Of a DNA stretch of 11,339 bases, positions 1 through 10,279 are shown piece by piece. The translations under genes were made by a program, and so were the position numbers. The stretch covers positions 1 to 11,339 of the forward strand of contig JALQSZ010000030.1 of the NCBI GenBank assembly GCA_023264135.1, given 5' to 3'. Position 1 is the stretch's first letter. Each line of letters starts with the position of its first letter. A model generated the notes under the pieces. That model searched no databases, was not told where the DNA came from, and saw nothing but the letters and a program-made list of their open reading frames with translations. Source of the DNA: Acidimicrobiales bacterium. Its GTDB lineage: Bacteria > Actinomycetota > Acidimicrobiia > Acidimicrobiales > Acidimicrobilacustridaceae.

Positions 1-134
1 CGGGCGACGTCCTTGTCTTTGCAATCGTGGTCGTCCTCATAAATATCGTGACCTGCGGTCTTGCGATTGGTGTGACCGAAATCGCTATTGGTTACGCCTA
101 CAAGCAACTGAACGGCGATCCTGTCGCTGCTTGA
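1..134 (+). CDS. C-terminal fragment of an integral membrane protein
   Basis: Only the last 43 codons are present; the reading frame enters from the left edge and ends at TGA 132-134. The visible part begins GDVLVFAIVVVLINIVTCGL, a strongly hydrophobic segment of about 25 residues. It continues as IGVTEIAIGYAYKQLNG and ends in a short polar tail DPVAA. A last membrane helix followed by a Y-A-Y-x-Q-L-N-G-like end is reminiscent of small multi-pass bacterial membrane proteins of unknown function (DUF975-like), but the fragment is too short to assign a family. The gene ends just before a strong hairpin and converges with gltD. No function can be given. Confidence 0.6.
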   Translation, partial: GDVLVFAIVVVLINIVTCGLAIGVTEIAIGYAYKQLNGDPVAA

Positions 135-151
135 AGTCGTTGATTGACCGC

Positions 152-182
152 AAGAGGCCCCCGTCACTGACGGGGGCCTCTT
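152..182. terminator. Bidirectional intrinsic-type terminator
   Basis: A perfect 15-bp inverted repeat (arms 152-166 and 168-182, GC-rich core GGCCCCCG/CGGGGGCC, outer ends AA/TT) lies between the stop of the upstream membrane-protein gene at 134 and the stop of gltD at 206. The arms are one base apart, so the real loop must open a few inner pairs. Both transcripts read into it, so it probably ends both. There is no long T-run on either side, only the TCTT or TT at the stem edge, as is common in actinobacterial hairpins. Confidence 0.8.
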
Positions 183-205
183 CGCGTGCTGGGTGCGTTT
201 CTGAC

Positions 206-1669
206 TTATCGCAAAGGTGCAGCCGTTGGCTCTATCGGAGACGGAAGCATGGTCTCACCCATCAACCACGTGTCGACCGCAGCCGCGGCGGAGCGGCCCT
301 CGGCGATCGCCCACACAATGAGGCTCTGGCCGCGACCCATATCGCCGGCGACAAACACACCGTCGACATTGGTTGACCATGAATCATCGCGGGCAACATT
401 TCCTCGGCCATCGAGCTCTACGCCGAGTTGTTCGAGGACGCCACCGGGTTCGGGCCCGACGAAGCCCATGGCCAAGAAGACAAGCTCACATTCGAGTTCG
501 AACTCGGAGCCCTCCACCGGCACGAACGTCGGACGACCGTCGACAATCTCCGACGCAACTTCGACGGCTCGAAGGCCACGAAGGTTCCCGTCCGCATCAC
601 CAAGGAACTCGAGGGTGTTGACGGCATAGACCCGTTCACCACCTTCCTCGTGCGCTGAGGAGGTGCGGTACACGATGGGCCAGGTCGGCCAAGGATTCTC
701 TGAGGGCCGCGACTCTGAAGGTCGGGGCATGATCTCGAACTGATGAACCGAAACCGCACCCTGACGATGTGAAGTGCCGAGGCAATCAGCGCCGGTATCG
801 CCACCGCCGATAATGACTACGCGCTTACCTTCGGCATTGATCGGACTGCGATCGAGGTCGCCTTCCTGCACGCGATTGGCCAGAGGAAGGAATTCCATCG
901 CTTGGTGGATACCGACGAACTCACGTCCCGGAATGTTGAGATCTCGAGCTGCTGTCGCTCCCCCAGCAAGCACCACAGCGTCGAACTGCTCACGCAATTG
1001 CTCGCCGGTGATGTCGACACCGACGTTCACATTGCAGCGGAATTCAACACCCTCGGCTTCAAGTTGACCGAGACGACGGTCGAGGTGCTGCTTTTCCATC
1101 TTGAATTCGGGGATGCCGTAACGAAGCAAGCCGCCTGGACGATCGGCTCGCTCAAACACCACGACATCGTGTCCGGCACGCGCCAATTGCTGCGCTGTAG
1201 CGAGTCCGGCGGGACCAGAGCCAACCACCGCGACCGAACGTCCAGTGCGCAACGCCGAACGCTGTGGTTCGATCCAGCCCTCGGACCATGCGCGATCAAT
1301 GATTTCAACTTCAACCTGTTTGATCGTGACTGGATCTCGATTGATTCCGACCACGCAAGCAGCTTCACATGGCGCCGGACAAAGACGGCCAGTGAATTCG
1401 GGGAAGTTGTTCGTGGCATGGAGACGATCGATCGCATCGCGCCAGCGATCGCGGAAAACCAGATCGTTCCAATCTGGAATGAGATTTCCCAACGGACAAC
1501 CGTTATTGCAGAACGGGATGCCGCAATCCATACAACGGCTGGCCTGTTCGCGTACCGACGCGATCGGGAAGTCTTCGTAGACCTCTTTCCAGTCGCGAAG
1601 GCGCACGGGAACTTCACGTCGTGACGGAAGTTGACGAGCATGTTTCATGAAACCGGTTGAATCACCCAT
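206..1669 (-). CDS. gltD: Glutamate synthase [NADPH] small (beta) subunit
   Basis: This 487-residue subunit takes electrons from NADPH through FAD and iron-sulfur clusters and passes them to GltB for glutamate formation from glutamine and 2-oxoglutarate in the cytoplasm. The N-terminal region has the cluster cysteines C46, C49, C54 and C58 (CMDCGIPFCNNGC) and C97, C101 and C105 (CPAPCEAAC). A first dinucleotide fold, VAVVGSGPAGLA at 146-157, binds FAD. A second, VVIIGGGDTGADC at 284-296, binds NADPH. The C-terminal VFVAGDMGRGQSLIVWAIAEGR (about 438-459) is the conserved FAD-contact motif. The length is normal for the family and no key residue is missing. The ATG at 1669 follows the gltB stop by 12 nt and has GAGGA at 1677-1681 as ribosome binding site, so it is translated from the gltB transcript. 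Met8 is a less likely internal start. Confidence 0.97.
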   Translation of the reverse strand: MGDSTGFMKHARQLPSRREVPVRLRDWKEVYEDFPIASVREQASRCMDCGIPFCNNGCPLGNLIPDWNDLVFRDRWRDAIDRLHATNNFPEFTGRLCPAPCEAACVVGINRDPVTIKQVEVEIIDRAWSEGWIEPQRSALRTGRSVAVVGSGPAGLATAQQLARAGHDVVVFERADRPGGLLRYGIPEFKMEKQHLDRRLGQLEAEGVEFRCNVNVGVDITGEQLREQFDAVVLAGGATAARDLNIPGREFVGIHQAMEFLPLANRVQEGDLDRSPINAEGKRVVIIGGGDTGADCLGTSHRQGAVSVHQFEIMPRPSESRPSENPWPTWPIVYRTSSAHEEGGERVYAVNTLEFLGDADGNLRGLRAVEVASEIVDGRPTFVPVEGSEFELECELVFLAMGFVGPEPGGVLEQLGVELDGRGNVARDDSWSTNVDGVFVAGDMGRGQSLIVWAIAEGRSAAAAVDTWLMGETMLPSPIEPTAAPLR

Positions 1670-1676
1670 GACGTTG

Positions 1677-1681
1677 TCCTC
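1677..1681 (-). promoter_or_regulatory. gltD ribosome binding site
   Basis: GAGGA on the minus strand sits in the 12-nt gap between the gltB stop (1682-1684) and the gltD ATG (1667-1669), with 7 nt of spacing. It fixes the gltD start at 1669 and supports cotranscription with gltB. Confidence 0.75.
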
Positions 1682-6244
<4,563 letters not shown>

Positions 6245-6346
6245 GCGTCTTCCTGCGTTGCGTGGATCGGCAGACCCACCTCGAAGAGGCGGGACCTGGG
6301 GGGATGACACGCTCACGATGGGGACGACGCTGGCCCCGGAGCGGAG
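6245..6346 (-). promoter_or_regulatory. Candidate structured 5' leader of gltBD
   Basis: About 100 nt lie between the predicted transcription start (near 6346) and the gltB ATG. Read on the minus strand, hairpin A (6293-6275) is CCCGCCTC-TTC-GAGGTGGG, an 8-bp stem with one G-U pair. Hairpin B (6279-6262) is GTGGGTC-TGCC-GATCCAC, a 7-bp stem with one G-U pair. They share GTGGG at 6279-6275, so only one can form at a time. Upstream, GCGTCGTCC (6330-6322) can pair with GGAAGACGC (6253-6245), which contains the ribosome binding site, at 8 of 9 positions. I do not recognise this as a named riboswitch class. A regulatory role is inferred from base complementarity alone. Confidence 0.45.
6249..6254 (-). 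promoter_or_regulatory. gltB ribosome binding site
   Basis: AGGAAG on the minus strand lies four bases before the ATG at 6242-6244. It supports the 1520-residue GltB over the version extended by 44 codons. It is also the segment that the upstream leader sequence at 6322-6330 can cover by pairing. Confidence 0.7.
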
Positions 6347-6351
6347 GTCAG

Positions 6352-6357
6352 ATTGTA
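6352..6357 (-). promoter_or_regulatory. Probable -10 element of the gltBD promoter
   Basis: TACAAT on the minus strand (5 of 6 to TATAAT) is the best -10-like hexamer upstream of gltB. No good -35 match stands at the usual 16-18 bp (GAGGGT at 17 bp), so the promoter may need an activator. Transcription would begin near 6342-6348, giving a leader of about 100 nt. Confidence 0.45.
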
Positions 6358-6396
6358 CACAGCAAGAGGCTGACACCCTCAGCCCGGCCCACCGAG

Positions 6397-6411
6397 TGCA
6401 AACCGGTTGCA
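6397..6411. promoter_or_regulatory. Inverted repeat TGCAA-N5-TTGCA, candidate operator
   Basis: A perfect 5-bp inverted repeat with a 5-bp ACCGG spacer lies in the divergent interval. Its centre is about 58 bp upstream of the predicted gltB start and about 44 bp upstream of the predicted aminopeptidase start. Both are normal activator positions, and both promoters lack a good -35. It does not look to me like a GlnR or AmtR site. The regulator is unknown and chance is possible for a repeat of this size. Confidence 0.35.
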
Positions 6412-6434
6412 GGACCAGCCATAGAGGCCCCCGA

Positions 6435-6440
6435 TAGGGT
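6435..6440 (+). promoter_or_regulatory. Probable -10 element for a leaderless aminopeptidase transcript
   Basis: TAGGGT is followed by exactly 7 nt and then the GTG at 6448. This TANNNT-N7-start layout is typical of leaderless mRNAs in actinobacteria, where transcription begins at the first base of the start codon. No Shine-Dalgarno-like sequence stands at the correct distance, which fits leaderless initiation. Confidence 0.45.
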
Positions 6441-6447
6441 CGCGCTC

Positions 6448-7761
6448 GTGGACTCCCTCGACCTTGATCCCAGCGCTCACCTCGACGACCTCAGTGCCTT
6501 CATTCAGGCCTCCCCTTCACCCTTTCACGCGGCCGCCGAGGCCGCTGCTCGCCTTGCCGAGGCCGGCTTCACCATGGTGGAGGAATCAGCGCCTTGGCCC
6601 ACCGCCGACGGTCGGTATTTCCTTCGCCGCGGAGGGGCACTTGTCGCTTGGTCAACCGACGGAGCCGCCGATTGCCGAAACGGCTTCACCATCGTCGGAG
6701 CCCACACCGATTCACCAAACCTTCGCCTACGCCCCCGACCCGACCACCAATCGGCAGGTATGGCCCAACTTGGTGTCGAAATCTATGGAGGGGCGCTCCT
6801 GAATTCTTGGCTTGATCGAGATCTCGGGCTGTCCGGTCGAGTGAGCGTGGTCGACTCCGATGGAAGCGTCTCGACTCGGCTCTTCCGATACGACCAGCCG
6901 CTTCTCCGAGTGCCGCAACTTGCGATCCACCTCGATCGGTCGATCACTATCGACGGGCTGCGACTCGATCCGCAGCGCCATCTGCAGCCGGTGTGGAGTT
7001 CCTCGCCCCAGAAGATCTCCACCTTTCGTGTGTGGCTCGCCGAGCAACTCGGCGTTCGCTCAGAGTCGCTCGCAGGTTGGGACCTCATGACCCACGACCT
7101 CACTCCCCCGGCGCGACTCGGCGTGGACCTCTCGATGTTCGCTTCTGCTCGACTCGACAATCTGCTGTCGTGTCATGCCGGACTCACCGCTCTGCTTGCG
7201 CGGAACAGTGACTCACCGCAAGTGCCGGTGCTGTGTTTGTTTGATCACGAGGAAGTTGGGAGTCAAAGTTCGACCGGCGCGGCCAGCCAGCTCCTCCCAA
7301 CGATCCTTGAACGTATTGCAACTGCGTCGGGACTCTCACGCGACGAATGGTTTGCGTCGCTTGCCTCGTCGATGTGCATTTCGGCCGATGGCGCCCACGC
7401 GACCCACCCGAACTTTCCGGAGCGTCATGAACCCGACCATCTCGTGTTTCTCGACGGTGGTCCTGTTCTGAAGTGGAATGCTGATGCTCGCTATGGAACC
7501 GATGCACCCGGCGCTGCGCACGTCGTTTCGTTAGCCCAGCGTCTGAACATCCCGCTGCAAACATTTGTGTCTCGAAATGACATGCCGTGCGGATCCACGA
7601 TCGGACCAGTTACCGCAGCTCGTCTCGGCGTCACAACGGTAGACATCGGCGTCGCCCAACTTTCGATGCACTCGGCCCGCGAACTCACCGGCGTTCTCGA
7701 TCCCTCCCGTTTCGCAATGCTCCTCAACGCGTTCTATTCGACACCTGTTCAGGCGAACTAA
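6448..7761 (+). CDS. apeB: M18 family metallo-aminopeptidase
   Basis: A cytosolic two-zinc aminopeptidase of the aspartyl-aminopeptidase family that removes N-terminal residues, often acidic ones, from peptides. From the GTG at 6448 it has 437 residues, close to the usual bacterial length of about 430. Zinc and catalytic residues are visible in order: H86 and D88 in [15 protein letters not shown]237 in [13 protein letters not shown]268/E269 in [13 protein letters not shown]314 in [12 protein letters not shown], and H408 in QLSMHSARE. The N-terminus [20 protein letters not shown] is the normal start of the family. The frame stays open upstream to an ATG at 6208, but that extension is low-complexity, overlaps the gltB leader and 5' end, and is not family-like. 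TAGGGT-N7-GTG suggests leaderless translation. The specificity cannot be read from sequence. The J-domain gene follows 3 nt after the stop. Confidence 0.93.
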   Translation: MDSLDLDPSAHLDDLSAFIQASPSPFHAAAEAAARLAEAGFTMVEESAPWPTADGRYFLRRGGALVAWSTDGAADCRNGFTIVGAHTDSPNLRLRPRPDHQSAGMAQLGVEIYGGALLNSWLDRDLGLSGRVSVVDSDGSVSTRLFRYDQPLLRVPQLAIHLDRSITIDGLRLDPQRHLQPVWSSSPQKISTFRVWLAEQLGVRSESLAGWDLMTHDLTPPARLGVDLSMFASARLDNLLSCHAGLTALLARNSDSPQVPVLCLFDHEEVGSQSSTGAASQLLPTILERIATASGLSRDEWFASLASSMCISADGAHATHPNFPERHEPDHLVFLDGGPVLKWNADARYGTDAPGAAHVVSLAQRLNIPLQTFVSRNDMPCGSTIGPVTAARLGVTTVDIGVAQLSMHSARELTGVLDPSRFAMLLNAFYSTPVQAN

Positions 7762-7764
7762 CCG

Positions 7765-8340
7765 TTGAACCTCGACGAAGCGTGTCGGCTCCTCGGAGTT
7801 GTCGCCGGCACTCCAGAAAAACAGGTTCGTTCTGCGTTCCACGAACTCATGCGGACGAATCATCCGGATGTCGTGTCAACGACTCTTCACGATTCGCGTT
7901 CGCATGTTGATCCCGCTCTCCTGACCGAGGCCTATGCGGTTGTGATTGCAGAACTCTTGACGATGCCTGATCGCCGAGTGCCTCCATTTCCCGAACCTGC
8001 CGCCGCACCCTCACCGCAGATGCCTCAACGGTGGGATCTCGCCGCGAGTCACGATGGCAACACGATTCAGGTCGATGCGCCTCCGGACGAGGCCTATCAA
8101 CGACTCCTCGACGCCGCCGCGGGACTCGGCGGTATCGGCCATGTTGACCGCAACCTCGGACTTCTCGAAGTCATCGTGCGCTTTGAGGGTGGTCCCAGTT
8201 GTTCGGTTCTCATGACGCTGCAAGGACGCTCGTACGGCACCGACATTTTCTGCGAAATGGAATCGATTGAGGCCCAACCCACTCCATCGATCGAGCCGGT
8301 ACTTGACGCCCTCGTGGAACTACTGAGTCCTCCGACCTGA
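7765..8340 (+). CDS. J-domain protein with an unrecognised C-terminal domain
   Basis: A 191-residue protein starting at TTG 7765, 3 nt after the aminopeptidase TAA and in the same frame. TTG is the only early start compatible with the domain. Residues 2-66 look like a compact J domain: LDEACRLLGV as helix I, EKQVRSAFHELMRTNHPD with the HPD motif at 33-35, and ALLTEAYAVVIAELL as helix III. J domains stimulate DnaK-type Hsp70 ATPases. There is no Gly/Phe-rich linker, zinc finger or substrate domain of a true DnaJ. A proline-rich linker (about 73-88) leads to residues 90-188, an alpha/beta segment (DEAYQRLLDAAAGLG, LGLLEVIVRF, CSVLMTLQGRSYGTDIFCEME) that I do not recognise. It probably targets Hsp70 to some client, but this is inference. 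Translation is likely coupled to the upstream gene. Confidence 0.8.
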   Translation: MNLDEACRLLGVVAGTPEKQVRSAFHELMRTNHPDVVSTTLHDSRSHVDPALLTEAYAVVIAELLTMPDRRVPPFPEPAAAPSPQMPQRWDLAASHDGNTIQVDAPPDEAYQRLLDAAAGLGGIGHVDRNLGLLEVIVRFEGGPSCSVLMTLQGRSYGTDIFCEMESIEAQPTPSIEPVLDALVELLSPPT

Positions 8341-8394
8341 GCATCCGCGCCCGATCGGCTCGTGACCGCGAAAATGGCCGCCCATCTGTGTGTG

Positions 8395-8401
8395 AAGGAG
8401 G
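8395..8401 (+). promoter_or_regulatory. Strong ribosome binding site of the 199-residue protein gene
   Basis: AAGGAGG lies 6 nt before the ATG at 8408, a near-perfect Shine-Dalgarno match. It stands out because the neighbouring rightward genes start at GTG or TTG with little or no such signal. It fixes the start at 8408. Confidence 0.75.
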
Positions 8402-8407
8402 GCGAGC

Positions 8408-9007
8408 ATGGCAGTAACGAGTCAATCGTGGATGCTCGACTCCATTGGTTTTCATCACGACTTCGAATCACGGCTTCTGAGCGCCGACGGACTTGTCTCC
8501 ATCAGAGATCGTGCCGTACAGCTTTGGGATGGCGTCGATCCGGTCGTTCGCTCCTACTTGGCATCGCTCGTGGTTTCCTCACCGGAGGATTGGTACCGCG
8601 CTTGTGAGGACACCTACTTGGTCGATTGGTACCGAGTCCTGATGGCCCCATGGCTCACACCCACACGTTCGATCCAGGCTCCCGATGCGCTTCGCCGGGG
8701 TCTCCCCCATCTCGGTTGGCACGCCACCGAATCTCGACGCCTTGCCCGAGGTCGTGAACTCCTCACCCTTGCCGAACGTCATCTGAATCCAACCGCGCTC
8801 GATCGTCTGCTTGTGCGGTTCGGCTGGGGTCACAAGGGCTGGCTCGACAACGAAGACGTACGCGGCGCCCTTGATCGGATGCGCAAGCTCGATCCCCGTC
8901 AGTTCCGCAAATATCCGGAGCTCGTTGCCATCGTGGAGAACGCGTTCGAAGTCTTTGAATCGGCGGCAACCAAGCCCGATCACGTGTTGTTGATTATTTC
9001 TGACTAA
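8408..9007 (+). CDS. Uncharacterised 199-residue protein
   Basis: I do not recognise this protein. It starts at ATG 8408 after a strong ribosome binding site and ends at TAA 9005-9007. It is predicted soluble, with no signal peptide or membrane segment, and looks mostly helical. It is unusually rich in Trp (nine), many next to Asp or Arg. DWYR occurs twice, at 61-64 and 73-76. Other distinctive blocks are LGWHATESRRLARGRELLTL (about 102-121) and RFGWGHKGWLDNEDVRGALD (about 137-156). There are no cysteines apart from C66 and no obvious catalytic motif. It lies 67 nt after the J-domain gene on the same strand and may share its transcript. It converges with the LCP gene, leaving only 19 nt between stops. 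The coding call rests on the start signal, consistent composition and exact fit between neighbours. Confidence 0.8.
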   Translation: MAVTSQSWMLDSIGFHHDFESRLLSADGLVSIRDRAVQLWDGVDPVVRSYLASLVVSSPEDWYRACEDTYLVDWYRVLMAPWLTPTRSIQAPDALRRGLPHLGWHATESRRLARGRELLTLAERHLNPTALDRLLVRFGWGHKGWLDNEDVRGALDRMRKLDPRQFRKYPELVAIVENAFEVFESAATKPDHVLLIISD

Positions 9008-9026
9008 CGCACAACCCGTTTGTCGG

Positions 9027-10166
9027 TCACGACGCCAATCCTTGAATGACCGCATTCGCTTCAGGTTGCAATTCCAAGACATCGGCTCCGCCTGAAGTAC
9101 GTCGTGGAGTCACAGGCAGAGCGATGGGTTCCGGAGACGCGTCCTTCATCGTCCACGCCAAATCGATGGCATCGAAATAACTGAACGTCGAACCCCGCTT
9201 CATTCCGGCTCCCAACGAACCCGGTAACGCAAAGAGGTGAAACGGATTCCGTTCGCCAGCGACCTGGTGCATGAGCGATGTGAGAAACGCCCGTTGACGT
9301 TCTGTTCTTCCGATATCAGCCGTGCCATCAACTCGCCATTTCCCATCGACGAGTTCGGTGTAATACCGGCTGCGCACATACGCCAGCGCTTCGGTGCCGT
9401 TGAGGTGATTGGGACCCGCCTTTGTGATTACCAACCCCGAATGGTCGTCCTTCGCCGGATACGGGAAGTCAATCGTGATGCCACCAACCGCATCCACAAG
9501 ACGGCCAAAGCTCACGAAATTGATTTCGAGATACTGATCGACCGGGATCCCAATCGATTCGACGGCTTTGATGAGATTCGACGGGCCTGACGCAAAGGTT
9601 GAGTTGATTCGACCTTTTTGACCAGTCGCGGGATCGGTCACCCAAAGGTCACGTGGAATCGAGGCAAGTTGGGTCGTTGATCCGTCAACTCGCAACACCA
9701 TGATCGTGTCGGTCCGAGCTCCAGACACTTCGCCCGAAAGAAACGCGCCGGCATTCGGATCGTTCGCAGTGATTCCTGCACGCGAATCGGTACCAACAAT
9801 CAGATAGTTCGTACCCGATCTCGCGCCGCGTGGAGACAGCGCCGCAGACACATTCACCGTTGGGATTTTGGAAAACTGCCACCACCCAAATACAAACGCC
9901 CCGAGCGGAATGAGGATGATGAGCGCGATCGCGACGATGACGATCGTGCGGAGCTTTGGTCGTCGACGTTTTCGCTTCGGAGGAGTCGAGACTCCGGAAA
10001 ACTCGTCGGGACCACCGCGATCATTGCGTGATGTCGGCTTCTTCCGAGTTGCGCCTCGACCTGTCACCGGACGCGACGAGAGTCCACCGGCTGGAGCGAC
10101 AACGGGCGATTCGTTGTTGGTGGAAGAACCCAGAACGCGCCGACCGCGACTGTCTCGATCAGCCAT
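9027..10166 (-). CDS. LytR-CpsA-Psr (LCP) family cell-wall polymer ligase
   Basis: LCP proteins move lipid-linked glycopolymers onto peptidoglycan (or arabinogalactan-like acceptors) outside the membrane. From the ATG at 10166 it has 379 residues. The cytoplasmic tail of about 72 residues is basic and disordered and ends in PPKRKRRRPKLR. One membrane helix follows (IVIVAIALIILIPLGAFVFG, about 75-94), then the extracellular LCP domain. Family motifs are present: NYLIVGTDSR, GARTDTIMVLRVD, ASIPRDLWV, RINSTFA, INFVSFGRLVDAVGGITIDF, LNGTEALAYVRSRY and DIGRTERQRAFL. The Arg and Asp residues of these motifs bind the pyrophosphate head and Mg. No C-terminal LytR_C domain is seen. An in-frame GTG at 10184 would add six residues (VSTAP region). 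Neither start has a Shine-Dalgarno; I prefer the ATG because a small upstream ORF ends on it. Confidence 0.92.
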   Translation of the reverse strand: MADRDSRGRRVLGSSTNNESPVVAPAGGLSSRPVTGRGATRKKPTSRNDRGGPDEFSGVSTPPKRKRRRPKLRTIVIVAIALIILIPLGAFVFGWWQFSKIPTVNVSAALSPRGARSGTNYLIVGTDSRAGITANDPNAGAFLSGEVSGARTDTIMVLRVDGSTTQLASIPRDLWVTDPATGQKGRINSTFASGPSNLIKAVESIGIPVDQYLEINFVSFGRLVDAVGGITIDFPYPAKDDHSGLVITKAGPNHLNGTEALAYVRSRYYTELVDGKWRVDGTADIGRTERQRAFLTSLMHQVAGERNPFHLFALPGSLGAGMKRGSTFSYFDAIDLAWTMKDASPEPIALPVTPRRTSGGADVLELQPEANAVIQGLAS

Positions 10167-10194
10167 TGGTGCCGTCGAAACCACTGTCAGCCAT
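10159..10194 (-). other. Possible 11-codon upstream ORF at the LCP gene start
   Basis: An ATG at 10194 opens an 11-residue frame (MADSGFDGTNG) that ends with TGA at 10161-10159, out of frame with the LCP gene. The stop overlaps the LCP ATG region as ATGGCTGA. The ATG stands 6 nt after TACGCT (10206-10201), a plausible -10 box, so it could be the first codon of a leaderless mRNA. Translation of the small frame could feed the LCP start by reinitiation. It may equally be a chance ORF. Confidence 0.3.
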
Positions 10195-10200
10195 GAACTA

Positions 10201-10206
10201 AGCGTA
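10201..10206 (-). promoter_or_regulatory. Possible -10 element of the LCP gene
   Basis: TACGCT on the minus strand fits the TANNNT pattern and precedes the ATG at 10194 by 6 nt. No convincing -35 is visible. It lies in the 95-113 bp divergent interval shared with the oxidoreductase gene. Confidence 0.3.
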
Positions 10207-10266
10207 GGTTCATCGCCAACCGACGAGAGGTCAGGGCCGGTTCATCCGCAATGAAGAACAAGTCTG

Positions 10267-10272
10267 TAGCCT
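10267..10272 (+). promoter_or_regulatory. Probable -10 element for a leaderless oxidoreductase transcript
   Basis: TAGCCT is followed by 7 nt and then the GTG at 10280, the same layout and spacing as at the M18 aminopeptidase gene. No Shine-Dalgarno is seen in the bases before the GTG. Confidence 0.4.
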
Positions 10273-10279
10273 CCTGCGC

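Noticed and set aside
902..1624. Open frame of 240 codons on the plus strand, antisense to gltD
   Set aside because: It lies wholly inside the strongly supported gltD gene, has no family-like sequence or ribosome binding site, and is a typical shadow of GC-rich coding DNA.
6423..6433. AGAGGCCCCCG also occurs at 153-163 in the terminator arm
   Set aside because: Eleven shared GC-rich bases without a second arm at 6423 are most simply chance. No hairpin forms there.
6245..6447. GlnR or AmtR binding sites upstream of gltB
   Set aside because: These regulators were considered because they control nitrogen genes in other actinobacteria, but I could not find a convincing site by eye.
9008..9026. 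Possible terminator in the 19-bp gap between the two convergent genes
   Set aside because: Only weak 5-bp complementarity (GTTGT and ACAAC) with a long loop is visible, and no T-run. I could not support a terminator.
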